The translations under genes and the position numbers were made by a program. A model generated the notes under the pieces. The model saw nothing but the letters and a program-made list of their open reading frames with translations. It did no database searches and had not been told where the DNA came from. A DNA stretch of 64,000 nt from Morinoia aosen (lineage: Eukaryota; Arthropoda; Malacostraca; Amphipoda; Talitridae): assembly GCA_030386875.1 (NCBI GenBank), contig CM059564.1:65205936-65269935 (forward strand), in the 5' to 3' direction. Below, in pieces: positions 25,216 to 37,250 of the stretch (its first letter is position 1; each line of letters starts with the position of its first letter).

Positions 25216-25926
25216 ACTTTTGTATCGCATGATGTAAATAATTTGTTTAAATTGTTTAAAATTCACCAGACATCAACCCGTGTAAATGTAGCAGGGCGCG
25301 GATTTTCAACTGAGGGTTAATTTAGATTTGTTTTACACATATTTCATTGAGGACTTGAGCTCCTACTTGTAAAAATGAATGTGCTAAAATCAGTGGCTGT
25401 TTTCAAAATATTTTCAAAAAAACTTATGCAGTCTAAGTTTTTATAACGGGCATATCACTAATGATTTCCCACGTTCGTTGCGGGTTATTTTTACTGTTCC
25501 CGGAGAGAGTGATTTTGTTTTGCGTCCTTCATTTTCTTCCAAGTAATTTATTCATGCTCTTTATATCTCTTTTACGAAGCACTGTTTATTCTATTTTTGT
25601 CTTATACTCATTTGTACCTACGCAAGTAGTTTTTTATTCTGTTTATCTTTATAATTTCTATAACCCAAACGTCACTTTTTGGCATAGTTTTTGTGATGCA
25701 AGGTGCACTTTCTTCGAAAGTTGCTGTAAAATTTTTCTCGAAAATTGAAACTTGTACATCGACATCATCAGATTTCATCGTGTTCTAAAATTTGGTGGAC
25801 CTGGTTAAGTCTGATCTTAAGAAAAGAAAGAAAGAAATAAAAAACTTTATTGCCAATAGAGGTTTTACAATATTACAATCATTGGTTTTTAAATATCTTA
25901 AAGTTAATACACTTAGATGATACACA
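25216..25926. other. intergenic, nothing recognised
   Basis: T-rich sequence with short open frames only; no family resemblance and no clear repeat structure. Confidence 0.4.
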
Positions 25927-26235
25927 CACATGATAATAATAATAATAATGAAGGCATCTACGGATGCTTTATTTCCAATCAAGCCTGATACATATCACCT
26001 TGTACATTGGATTTTCAAATGCCTTATAACTAACGCCAGGACGCCAAGACGCTTTCCCCCGGTCAAGACCGGTACCCATTTCAGACACCTGGGTAGAGTG
26101 GGGTATTGTGCTTGGAATTTTTCTCCTATACCCAACAGAGAAAATCGCCACTGCCAGCGCCGAGTTTCGATCCCGGGTCCCGGCCGCACGGCGGCGGAAC
26201 CTATAGCACACAGCTATCGCGAGCACATGAGTCTT
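25927..26235 (-). mobile_element. tRNA-derived SINE, second copy (minus)
   Basis: Read on the minus strand, a head with box B-like GGGATCGAAACTC is followed by the same body (AATACCCCACTCTACCCAGG, GAAATGGGTACCGGTC) and the tail CAGGCTTGATTGGAAATAAA, ending in an (ATT)n tract at 25927-25950. Its head matches the copy at 27241 rather than the copy at 24783. Confidence 0.88.
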
Positions 26236-27240
26236 GTAATACCCATGTCACTAGTCGAAAAGAAATGATTGAGGGTAATGTACTCCTAACTTTGCTTAAT
26301 CTACATTTGATAATACATGTAATGATAATTATAAGAGATAACACAATTTCATGGACGATGCATTTTCATCGTGGGGTGAAAACACTTTTGACAGTTTACA
26401 TGTACATGACATAAAACTTCGCAATTATTGATGCCAGGAAATAATATATGAACCGCTTGTTTCGGCCAATGTTCAAAAGTGTCATTTTCAGGAAGCATGA
26501 AAAAAATATATAAATACATATCCATATGCATATATATATATACGTACATATACATATAAATCATACATACACACACACAAACACATATATATATATATGT
26601 ACACATAAGCATGAGGACCAGGAAGATTTTAAGTTTTGTATTTCTAATTCAACAATTTTAACATAACTGTCGTTGGTTAATTAGCATTTTATTTAATTAT
26701 AAATTGATGATCGCACAAAAAATGTATAGTTTGTACATGAATGCTGTACAATAATAAAGAGATGACGAGTTAGGTAATGTTACAAGTTGAGAGCGAACAG
26801 AGAAAAAAAGCATTATCTCTAGTAAAATGCTATTTGTCAGTCTAGTACACACATGTGTGCACATATACATGTAAATATATACACATACACATGCACACAC
26901 ATACTTACACAAAACTCGTAAGCATACACAAATGTATTTCTATTCATCGTGGCAATTACAATACATACGCATTCCATAAAGTGTCATACGCATAGCGTGC
27001 ACACGTACACATATACACCGTACACATATACACAAGTAAGCATGTGCGCAAATATCAGAGTAATCTAATCAGTATAAACCAGCATTACAATCGGGGGAAA
27101 CGGAAAAAATATCTTTTAATATGGCATGAGTTTTATAAAATTTCCGTACTGAAATTAGTGGCACAAAACAGTCTACCTAAGTCCGAAACATGAAAACGAT
27201 TGTGGGACATGAATAAGAAAGAAAACATTAATGTCCTATA
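26236..27240. other. intergenic with CA/TA microsatellites
   Basis: (TA)n and (CA)n tracts occur at about 26525-26605 and 26845-27050. The segment near 26695-26760 (AAATTGATGATCGCAC...) recurs in diverged form near 27700-27760. No coding content was recognised. Confidence 0.5.
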
Positions 27241-27555
27241 ATGTGCCGCCATAGCCATGTGGTATAGGTTCTGCCGCCGTGCGGCAAGGACCCGGGATCG
27301 AATCTCGGCGCAGGCAGTGGCGATTTTCTCTGTTGGGTATAGGAGAAAAATTCCAAGCACAATACCCCACTCCACCCAGGTGTCTGAAATGGGTACCGGT
27401 CTCGACCTGGGGAAAGCGTCATGGCGTCCTGGCGTTAGTTATAAGACATTTGAAAATCCAATGTAAAAGGTGATATGTATCAGGCTTGATTGGAAATAAA
27501 GCATCCGTAGATGCCTTCATTCATTATTATTATTCATTATTATTATTATTATAAG
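27241..27555 (+). mobile_element. tRNA-derived SINE, third copy
   Basis: The head carries box A-like TAGCCATGTGGTATAGG and box B GGATCGAATCTC. Body and 3' end match the two other copies, and it ends in an (ATT)n tail. The 3' third, including CAGGCTTGATTGGAAATAAA, may be borrowed from a partner LINE. Confidence 0.9.
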
Positions 27556-28127
27556 GGTTTCATATTAGAAAAAAATCACATTATCTTTGAAATATGGCGC
27601 ATATTGTCGGCAATTGATAAACATACAGATGTACATGGGTATCACATTATTATAAGCATATAACTATAAGCATTAAAAGCATATTACTGCAGTATAAATG
27701 GATGATCACACAACGAAATTATTGTTTTATTTTTACATGGATACTTTACAATTTCGTATTAGAAAAAAATCGCATTATCTTTGTAATATGGTGCAGAATG
27801 TCTGCAATTGATAAACACACACACGTATAGGTACCATGATGGTCTAGTTTAATGCTTGCAAAGAAACGGAGAGGGATGACATAAAATGCAACCTTCGACT
27901 GGTTTATCTACTCTAGTGCACACAGGTGTACATACACACATATACAAGTAAGCATGTTTGCAAGTGGCAGCGTATGGGCAATTAAATCATAATACCTACG
28001 CATACTTCAAAACTGTTGTGTAATGTCTTGAATTTCAAGACAATGATCGGGAGAGATTGTTCAGCAATGGAGATACCAAGCAAATGAGATTCATCAATAC
28101 TTATTCAGTATGTTCTGTAACTGACAA
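27556..28127. repeat. direct repeat pair in intergenic DNA
   Basis: About 70 bp at 27566-27633 (TTAGAAAAAAATCACATTAT...) recurs at 27757-27828 with roughly 85-90% identity. The intervening and following sequence up to 28127 holds nothing recognised. Confidence 0.7.
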
Positions 28128-28570
28128 TTATTTTTGAGACACAGGATGACGAGTTATTTTGGCTTTATATTCTCTCGGTCTTTGAGGGATTTTAATACTC
28201 GGTAGAAGTTTGTTCCACAGTAAGGCGCCTGATATGGACAGAGCTTTCTGCCCTAAGCGAGATGAACGATAGTTGACTAAGACATTATTGTTTCTGTTCG
28301 GTTTTTGATTGGTTACAGTGGGTGGATGGAAACGCACTATCTCAGCATTGCTCTGAGGAAGATATAACGAGGAGAATACGTATTGAGCCTTCTGCATGAG
28401 GAGCCTTTCTTGGATAGAAATCCAACCGAGTTTATTGAGAAGAGGGGTTACGTGATCACTTTTTTTGAAATTACCGTTGCATACCACCTTAGCCGCAAAG
28501 TTCATGCACTTTTGTAAGTCCCTTGAAAGTATTGAGGTAGGGTTATTTTTAGAATATGCTGTTCTCATCT
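28128..28570 (-). mobile_element. LINE ORF2 C-terminal fragment (minus)
   Basis: About 146 open codons read KCMNFAAKVVCNG, TPLLNKLGWISIQERLLMQK, SLYLPQSNAEIVRF and SGALLWNKLLPSIK, ending FREYK-like and a stop. This is the tail after the reverse transcriptase of a jockey/CR1-type LINE (L.WlsiqeR...WN.LP.....FK). It is a different family from the pair at 23.3-25.2 kb and is 5' truncated. Confidence 0.75.
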
Positions 28571-28574
28571 ACCC

Positions 28575-28750
28575 CTTATTAGTTATTTTTATAAAATGAA
28601 GCATCGAATCTTGAGCAAATCAATTCAATTATAATTCTAATGAGCAGCTATGTTAAGTGAATTAAGTCAAACATAGTTATTTACCTTAAAATAACGTTGA
28701 TGATGGGATGCTACAAAAATCAATGAACTTATTTCTGGCTGCAAGTAGCT
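28575..28750 (+). mobile_element. LINE 3' UTR fragment without the SINE
   Basis: The sequence from AAATGAAGCATCGAATCTTG to ATCAATGAACTTATTTCTGG matches the 3' end of the plus-strand LINE at 24700-25170, minus the SINE, so it shows the pre-insertion state. Confidence 0.7.
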
Positions 28751-29329
28751 ATACTCAAATTTATTCATGGCAATAACCATAAGAAACAATCTACTGATGC
28801 ATCGCTCATGCTAAATAATATTTTTATTTGTTTAGAAATTATTTGTTTGAATAAAAGGTCCTCGTCTCATGTTTTTTCTGAATATATAACAAAATATGAG
28901 GTAAATTCATCAAATAACCTATCACTACAGTAATTTTGATGTTATTGTACTCTGTTGGGACAATAACATTCAACATTCTCATATCCTCGTAAGCGAAACT
29001 TAAATTTTTAAATACCCTCCTATGATCTTCCTTCGTAGACAAATAGTTGTTCGGTGTTGTGTTGTGCTAAATCCTAAGCCGAGAATGAACAGACGTACCA
29101 CTCTGATAAATGCGATATGATGTAAATCTGTAAATGGTGAAGTCTTGTGAGAGGATAAAGAGTCATCAAGTGTGCGGTATTATCATTTTTACGACACATT
29201 TCATGAAAAAATGTATGTGTGCTCTTCAATGAATCAATTTAAATGTTTTTATGTTGCATTAGGTATAGAAAGTTACAATTCTGTAATTGATTAACGAGTT
29301 ACGTTTAAATACTCACTTCCCCCCGGCAA
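28751..29329. other. intergenic, nothing recognised
   Basis: AT-rich sequence without recognisable coding or repeat structure. Confidence 0.4.
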
Positions 29330-29698
29330 GTACATAAAAGAAAAGTTGTTTATTTCAATCTAATTACCATGATACAAGCAAAAAAAATTCGAAAATCAAT
29401 TAGTCAGTTCTCCTTAACAAACACTATATTTTGTGAAAGTGTCTTTAGTACTACGTTTTATGTTATTTTGAATGCCATGTGCTTTACTTATATTTAAGCC
29501 AAGCATACTTGACTGAATGTTGTAGGAAATAATCTGCATGAACAATTGTAACTAACGTTAAGAAGAAATTGTTACTAACTTTGGAACTTTCATTCAAACA
29601 CAACTACAAATTACAATTTATGGTAAATGTGAAGGGATTGCCAGTAATCAATTTTCCACTTTTGGTGTCTATACATAGCTAATTAGAAGTAAATAAGG

Positions 29699-30237
29699 GG
29701 TCAATATTGAATATAATGTTGTCAACGAATTTCATAATTTCGTAGGTATAGATAGGTAATATAGTCTATTTTAAGACGTTTTACAAGAATGACAATGTGC
29801 CCGGAAATGCTTAGTTTAGGAGATATAGGATAAATAACGCCAGGTAAGAATAGCATTAACGGCAGTTTTGATATGGCTCTTCCGGCGTTTTGCGGACGCA
29901 GACCACGCAAGTTTTTTGGCGGGAGTCATCGGCCTCGGTATGGTTGAGTTAAATTAAGATATTTTAGGCTAACTTAGGTTAGGATACTTAACTAAATTAA
30001 CTTTACCAAACCTAACCTTACCTATCGTTACGTCAGAACCGGATTTCTGCTTATTTACCTCTCCGTTTGTTCAATTTTATAAACGACGTTCCTATAACTT
30101 CAAAGTTAAATATCTCCAAAAATAAGCATTTCCGGGCATATTGTTATTCGTGTAAAATGTCTTAAAATTGACTATATTACCTATCTATACTTACAAAATT
30201 ATGAAATTTGTTGACAACATTATATTCAATATTGACC
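29699..30237. mobile_element. foldback element FB1
   Basis: The left 130-140 bp (GGTCAATATTGAATATAATG...) is the diverged reverse complement of the right end, which finishes CAATATTGACC. The core is unrelated between halves and contains CGGCGTTTTGCGGACGCAGA. No open frame of note, so it is non-autonomous. Confidence 0.85.
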
Positions 30238-30239
30238 AA

Positions 30240-30893
30240 ATAATTTAATGTTGTCAACGATTTTCATAATTTTATTGCTGAGAATCAACAAAGGAACACA
30301 TTTAAAAATGTTTGACATGAATAACATTTTGCTTGCTGATGCGTTATTTTTGAATCATTCAAATTTGAAGTTGGCTTTCGCTCACCAGGGAAGCGATCAT
30401 GCCAACCGTAATTTAATTAATAACAGAAGCTAACGTCCTATTATAAACGTTAAGAGGTTGGGTTGTGAGGGAGAGCCACAGTTCTTCTAGTGAAAATTAT
30501 AAATAAAGGTTTATAGCGACGTCTGTTTACATCATCTCCAATGGTGGCCACCCGGTACCCAAGATGGCGGCCGCCATCTTGGAGCTGATTTAAACGGACG
30601 TCACTATGAACCTTTAATTATAATTTTTACTAAAAGAACTGTGGCTCCTCCTCACGACCTAACCTCTTCAGGTTTGTAACAGAACGTTAGCTTTCCTTAT
30701 TAATAAAATTATGCTTGGCGCAAGTGCTTCCCTGGCAAGCGAAAGCTAACTTCAAAGTTGAATAATTCAAAAATAACGCATCACCAAGCAGAATGTCATT
30801 CATGTAAAACGTCTTGAAATCTTCCATATTACCTATTTATGGCAACAAAATAATTGAAATTGTTGACAACATTTAACTCAATATTGACCGTAA
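30240..30893. mobile_element. foldback element FB2, near-complete palindrome
   Basis: Two arms of about 325 bp meet at a perfect 24-bp palindrome centred near 30570 (AAGATGGCGGCCGCCATCTT). The arms pair along most of their length: for example AATGTTGTCAACG at the left against CGTTGACAACATT-type sequence at the right end, and AGGGAAGCGATCATGCCAA against its diverged partner near 30720. It abuts FB1 directly, and its left tip appears to be trimmed there. Confidence 0.88.
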
Positions 30894-32575
30894 ATACACA
30901 ATTTTTCTTCTATGGGCTCTCCGTTGCAAATGAGTATTTAATGAGTTATAGCGGTAAACTAGTTACTGCAAATCTAGTATCTGAAGCGGGAAGTAATTCA
31001 TCGAGCGTGTTGCATGGCAACACTACAATGGACTCTCCCGACGCGCTCAAATGATCGAGTTGGTGTAAGTGCCAACCCCGCGGATCCTGAACCCACTTCT
31101 AGGATCTTTTAGTTAATAACTTTGGGTGGTAACCTTTATTGTCTTAGTTACTAAAAGATCCGGTAAATCTGAAGGAGATGACAGTTGTCAATTTTCCACT
31201 TTTGGTGCCTGAACCTAATTAATTGAATCAAAATAAACAAGTTTTCTTCTATGCACTTTTCGTCTCAAATGAGTATTTTACGATTTATAGCGGTAAGTTT
31301 AGTTTCGTCATTGATGACGAATGCGCTCGAATAAACAGCTACTCATTGATTTTCGAATTTTTGTTGCTTGAAACATGGTAATAACATCGAAATAAACAAC
31401 TTTTCTTCTATACACTTTTTTCGTCAAATGAGTATTTAACGAGGTATAGCGGTAGGTTTGGTTTCGTCTTTCAAGACAGAGCGCTGGAAGCGAGACGCCA
31501 TTGCAGTATTGCCATACAACTGGATCAAAGAATTTCTTTCCTCTTCAAAGACTGGAGTTGCGGTAAGTCATTTACCGCTATAACTAATAAAATACTCATT
31601 TGAGACAAAAAGTGCATAGAAGAAAACTTGTTTATTTCGATCTAATTAACTATGCTAAGGCATCGAAATTTACAAAATCGATAACTGTCATCTCCTTCAG
31701 ATTTACCAAAGCTCCTAGAAGTGGGTCAGGCTCCGTAGGGTCGTCAGAGACAAAAATTAACATACCGCTAAAATTTGTTAAATACTCATTTTGGTAAATG
31801 TTGAGGATTAACCGGGAATCGATATTTGATTTTTCGAATCGTAAACTTAGTTAATTAGATGGAAATGAACAAGTTTTCTTCTATGCACTTTCCGCCGTAA
31901 ATGAGTATTTTACAAGTTATAGCAGTTGGTTTAGTTTCATCTCTCATGACAAATGCGCTTGAATCAACAGCTACTCATTGATTTTTTAATTTTTGTTATT
32001 TGAATCATGATAATAACATAGAAATGAACTACTTTTCTTCTATACACTTTTTCGCTAAATTAGTGTTTAACGAGTTATAGCGGTAGGTTTAGTTTAGTCT
32101 TTGATGACGTGTGTGCGGGAAGCGAGACTCCATTGCAGTGTTGCCATCAGTCGTGCTCAATGAATTTCTTGTCACTTCAAACACTGGAGTTGCGGTAAGT
32201 CATTTACCGCTATACCTCATAAAATACTCATTTACGACGAAAAGTGCATAGAAGATCACTTGTTTATTTTGATCTAATTAACTATGTTTAGGCATCAAAA
32301 AATCAAATATTGATTCCCTGTTAATCCTCAACATTTACCCTCATTTCTGACAGAAAGTGCACATAAGAAAAATTGTTTATTTAAATCTAATTATCTATGC
32401 TTAGGCACCAAAAATTGGAAAATCGATAACTGACTATCCCATGACATTTACCCAATTGATACTTGAAGTATAGCCCCAATTATATTGCTCAGATAAGTAT
32501 TCATTTGACTGCTCTGCATATCAATTATTTTACTACCTTTTTCAATATGGATTGTTGTAAATTAGGTACAATATT

Positions 32576-32786
32576 AAAACTAAGGCGGGTAAAAACATCT
32601 TTCACAAAATTGCAAGATGTATTTTAAAAATAGAGCTTTCAAGTATATCCAAAATCATTTTCAACATCTGGAATAATAAATTGAAACATGGTAAATACAG
32701 TACATGAATACAAATTGTTATTGGAAGCTCGATTTTTAAAATACATGTAAGATTTGGTGAAAGATGTTTTTACCCGCCTTAGTTTT
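32576..32786. mobile_element. MITE with ~64-bp inverted repeats
   Basis: It starts AAACTAAGGCGGGTAAAAAC and ends GTTTTTACCCGCCTTAGTTT. The arms, which include a CATCTTTCAC tract, pair for about 64 bp around a short centre of about 80 bp. Length is 211 bp with no coding capacity. Confidence 0.9.
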
Positions 32787-33147
32787 GCTATTTTTGTGTA
32801 AATTACGCTTTCCCAAGAATAAATCTATTAGGTAAAATATTATACAATCATGTTCTGCACACTTCATAGAAAGAATAAAAATGCTTTTTGAAATTGAAAT
32901 CTGTTTTTCTATTCTGCATTTTATACCTAACCAAGAGTAGTTAGCAGCTGCACAAACCTAGTTAATGCATTGCTGTATTTTTATCTTGCTCTTGTTGATA
33001 ATTTTCAGCCAAATGATATACAGGAGTTGGACAAAATAATTGGAACATTTGTTGAGGGGAAGGTTTGAGAGAAAAAAAATAGTCTTAAGTTTGTGATTGA
33101 TTTTTCTGAGATATTTACCATATCTGTAAAATGTTAGGACTATTTTT

Positions 33148-34140
33148 GGTTAATATTGAGTTTAACCCGTTCATGAAAATTATAAATTCTATTCCAAAGA
33201 ATCATGTGAGGAACACATTTAACACATTCCCTGCGAAGGGACCCACCGGTGGTCTCTTTGGTGGTTTTCAAAGTGCTGCTGACCCACCTGCAGTCACTAA
33301 CTCATTGGTTATAAATACTTAATGAAAGGTAAACAAAAGCCCAATCCAGTATATGTTTGCTATTTTCAAAGTAGATGACTACAATTGAATTAAAATTGGA
33401 ATTGAATATTGAACTTCAGTTTTACCCATCGCATTTAATGTGTTAAAAACGTTTTGTATAAATGACATTGTGCTTGCTGATGCATTATTTTTGAGTTATT
33501 CAACTTTGAAATTTTTGTTTTCCATAGCACTTCCAGTAAGTTTGCGCTTGAGCGGGAGCTGTTGGAGTATATTTGGGTACTTTATAATTTATTATTTGCT
33601 GACCCCAAAGAGCCGTCGAAGCCTAAATCCACTTCTAGGATGTTTTAGTTAATAACACAATAAAGGTTTTCTCCCAAAAATAGTACATTTTGAAAATATT
33701 CTATTACATCTACAGTATTCACTCCTACGGTTTTGCTAATGTTCTACGGTTGCCGCCATCTCGAAGAGTGTATATCGATTTAAGTCTTCACCATTCCAGT
33801 CCTGCTAATATTTTGGGGTGATGACCTGTAGTGTGTTATTAACTAAAACATTATAGAAGTGGGTTCAAGCTCCGCGGGTTTGGCAAATAACCAATTGCCC
33901 CCTATATTGCAAAAACAATTACTTTCCCCCGCTCTGCATACTTGCGGCATTGTTAGAACAACCTCTGCTTTGTGTAGGAAAGCCATTTCATGAGCGTTGT
34001 TCCTATAACTTCAAAGTTAAATAACTCAAAAATAACCCATCCATGAGCAGATTGTCATTCATGTAAAAGGTTTTAAATGTGTTCCTCTAGCGATTCTTTG
34101 AAACGGAATTTCCGTGAATGGGTTACACTCAATATCCACC
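33148..34140. mobile_element. foldback element FB3
   Basis: A roughly 1-kb inverted repeat. The left end GGTTAATATTGAGTTTAACC pairs with the right end GGTTACACTCAATATCCACC, and the arms stay in register to a centre near 33745 (TGTTTTAGTTAATAACACA at 33637 against its complement near 33828). It shares the tip GGTnnATATTGA and an inner block (TTATTTTTGAGTTATT, CAACTTTGAA) with FB1 and FB2, so all three are one family. The left arm carries an inserted MITE. Confidence 0.87.
33223..33442. mobile_element. TTAA-flanked MITE inside FB3
   Basis: This 220-bp insert starts CACATTCCCTGCGAAGGG and ends in the near reverse complement CCCATCGCATTTAATGTG, with TTAA on both sides (33219-33222 and 33443-33446). 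The right arm of FB3 has the uninterrupted AACACATTTAAAACC at the matching position. Confidence 0.88.
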
Positions 34141-35207
34141 CTATTTTTTTTACTTGTGTTTTTCGTAACTATACAGAAATATGATTTTGTTAGAAAAAAT
34201 GTGTTGCGGAAAATCCTTCTTCTCCTACAATTTTGAGATTAAACAGCTGAAAAATAACTTTCTAGATAGCTAATAGTCTTGTCTGGAGATCCGGTCCAAA
34301 AGTTTTTCGATAATTTGATTTTTTGAATTTTGAGAGTTTTTCCCCAATAAACCAACCACTTTTTTGCTTTTTGAATGATTTTGCTTATAATTTTCAAATT
34401 GAGTTAAAATTAAAAAACTTTTGCAATGTATCTCTTCAATCGCTATTGATTGATATGCTTGCCATCCCTGTACCTTTAAAACTGTGGGAGAAGAAGCATT
34501 TCAAAAGTCAAAGAGATGAGTTTTTAGGGAGCCATTTTTCTAAAATTTGTTTTTTCTTTCTTTCCTAATATTTTGAGTCTTATCAGCAATTCTGTACCTT
34601 CAAAACTATGGGGAAGGATCCATATCAAAAATCAATAAATATAAGTTTCAGAAAAACAGTTTTTTTAGATAATTTTTTTTCTTAATTACAGACTAATTTT
34701 TTTAAAATCAACTCTATTGCTTGCTAGCTCTTTTTGAGCCCTTTCAATTGATATATTTGCAATTCCTGTAGCTTCAAAGCTCCGGGAAGTGATTATATGT
34801 TTACACAGCAAGCTAATTAGCTGAAGACTCAGCAGCTGGACTCAAAACAAACACTCAATTACACCATCATAATTTATAACTGAGTAATAGAATATTTCGT
34901 TTGAGCACAAAAGCATTTCAATTTGAGCACAAAAGCATTTCAAGCAAGGCCGTGAATGAACTCTCTTTTTATTCCCGTAGAGGAACACTCAAAACTGACT
35001 TGTAATAAGAAGGGTAGGGGGAGGTCATCCATCCATTGGCCTGCCCCAAGGTCGCACTAGTGAGCATCTTCTACCCGGTCTAGAAGACAAACCAATGGAC
35101 GCATTTGAGAGCCAATTATATTGTTGGATGCGCAAGAAAACTCTTTAGAAGATGAGTTTATAGACCGAAAACCTTCCATTATCCGGGAGTTGACCCAAAC
35201 CGTGCCC
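34141..35207. mobile_element. TTAA-element copy A, left end missing
   Basis: The right end GACCCAAACCGTGCCC|TTAA matches the inverted-repeat end of the complete element at 35906-37103. The interior shares a periodic motif (CTAGCTCTTTTTGAGCCCTT, then GTAGCTTCAAAGCT) with that copy. The left terminal repeat was not found; the element seems cut off where FB3 begins. Confidence 0.65.
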
Positions 35208-35211
35208 TTAA

Positions 35212-37250
35212 GGGGACCTTACTCCCCAAAAAAATCCTAAACTATTCAACCGATCTTCATGAAACTTGGTATAGGTATTTATGTAAAATTGAACAAGGAT
35301 TAAGATTGGATTCGTGTGTTTTTCCCATTTTCCCCATAGAAAACGTGTTTTTCAAAGAAAAAGTCAAAATAAGGGGTCTGGGGAAAATCTATGGACTTGA
35401 TCAGATTTTGAGATACAGAGATAATATTGGTATCAAAAGAAGCAGAAATGTATTCTCTACAACGTGACGTGGAGTTATGTTGAATTTTTGAAATACTTTT
35501 TGAAAAAAATGATAAAATACAAAAATTTGACACATTTTCACAATTTTCCCGACAAAAGAAAATGTAGCTAATTTTCTATTCCGAAAATGAATAAAAGCCC
35601 ATGTCATCTTGTAGAGGATTAAATTCCGGTTCTTTTGATACTAAAATCATAACTGTAGCTCAAAAACTGAAAACTACCCTAGGTGTAGAAGCTGTAAATT
35701 TCAATTGTTCAGAAGAGCCAATTGTTCAAGAGAGCCAGGAGAGAAAGGGGGACCGTACTCCCAAAAAAAATCCTAAACTATTCGACCAATCTTCATGAAA
35801 CTTAGTATAGGTATGTAAAATTGAATAAGGATTAAGATTGGACTCGTGTGTTTTTCCTTTTTTTCCCCATAGAAAACGTGTTATTCAAAGAAAACGTACA
35901 TTTAAGGACACCGTCTGGGTAGGAGAAAAGTCCGTTATTTATGGATGGATTTCTCTGAAATTTTCACAGTAGGTGTGAAATGATGGAAAGATCATTTGTT
36001 ATTTCGACAAAATTTTTGTATCTGCACAGGATTTTTTTTTTTTAAATATGATAAAATAGGGTTTTTTAAAATCTATCTTCTTCTACAATTTTGAAGTTAC
36101 AGAACCAGAACTTCGTTTTTAGATTGCTTATATGTCCATATAACCATAAGGGGCTACGAATTTTGATAACTTTTTTTTGTCGATTTTGGGAGTATTTTTT
36201 TTAAAATATGTAACCTTGTTTCATTTTTTTTTTCATGTGTAATTTTCAAAATAATTGATGTATTGAAAAATGAAATGCCCTTATTGATACACCTTGCTAA
36301 GCCCTATCGAATGGTATATAAACCATTCTTGTAGCTCTAAAATTGTGGAAGAAGTAGCATTTGAGAAACCAATTATCAAGTTTCCAGAAAAACGTGTTTT
36401 TTCACAAAAAAAAATTGTTTTTCTTTTTAACTTTTGAACTACAAGATTTTCTACAATAAACTCTTGAGTGTTTGTAGCTCTTTTCAAGCCCTTTCGATTG
36501 ATATAATTTACATTGCTGTAGCTCTGTAACTCAGGGAAAAAATATACAACAAAAAACAATGTATGTAATTCGTCAAAATGACCACTTTTTTATTTCTTCA
36601 TTTATTTTTTTCAACCAAAATATGTTTTTTTTTTTTTAAGTCAACTCCTCTGTTTTGTAGCTCTTTTCAAGCCCGTTGGATTGGTGTGCTCGCCATAGCT
36701 GTAGCTATGATACTGCAGCTGTCATCGAGCTATGAATGAAAGCTGCGGTATCATAGATAGGGCAGAACAGCTAAATTCTGAAATTGTCAAAATCTTACAA
36801 AAAATATTTATTCAGCGTTAGAATGATTCGTTTGAATAATGAAAACACTTTCGAGTAGCTCATGAACGAACTCTATTGCCATTGCCGCAGAGAAACACTC
36901 TCAATTGACTCCCAATAATGAGGGGGCTTGGAGGGGTCAAGGTCACGCCACCCCCATCGCTTTCCCCCCCCCCCTCTGGTGGGCGCACTATTCGGAGTAG
37001 ACGTAAACGGAAAGTACCAATGGAAGCGCAAGAAAATCCTCTATAAGATGCGTATAAAAACAGAAAATCAACACTTATCTCAATTTCTACCCAGACGGTG
37101 TCCTTAACATATATACGTACATTTTGACCCACTTCCTGTGGTCTTCTGGGTGTAAAACGTCACCAATATGTCCGCTACATATATACGTACATTTTAATGA
37201 ATGTAAACGAAATTCGACAACGTCTCGATTTTTTGGGAGTACGGTTGCCT
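35212..37250. mobile_element. TTAA-elements C1/C2, interrupted by element B
   Basis: Two direct copies of a left end are present: GGGGACCTTACTCCCCAAAA at 35212 and GGGGGACCGTACTCCCAAAA at about 35746. Each is followed by CCTAAACTATTC and TCTTCATGAAACTT. A matching right end, TTTTTGGGAGTACGGTTGCC followed by TTAA, lies at 37231-37254. C1 is followed by C2, and B lies within C2. No open frame resembles a transposase. Confidence 0.7.
35906..37103. mobile_element. TTAA-element B, complete ends
   Basis: Perfect 17-bp terminal inverted repeats (GGACACCGTCTGGGTAG and its complement at 37087-37103) are flanked by TTAA on both sides (35902-35905, 37104-37107). The TTAA duplication is the target preference of the piggyBac superfamily, but no transposase remains. 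The interior carries a degenerate motif, GTAGCTCTTTTCAAGCCC, near 36480 and 36655 and in weaker form near 36290, roughly every 180 bp. Confidence 0.85.

Larger units (their letters stand above)
29330..32460. repeat. cluster of foldback / MITE modules
   Basis: One block, containing CTTCTATGCACTTT, AAATGAGTATTT and TTATAGCGGTA, occurs at least eight times in both orientations: plus-type near 30898, 31240, 31398, 31866 and 32032; minus-type near 29330, 31570-31650, 32190-32270 and 32340. The stretches 31190-31720 and 31825-32330 are diverged direct copies of one larger module, each with its own inverted repeat. Two foldback elements are annotated separately. No gene is present. Confidence 0.8.

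Noticed and set aside
28128-28568. 146-codon frame as a host gene
   Set aside because: Its L-WlsiqeR and LWNKLLPS blocks are those of a LINE ORF2 C-terminus.
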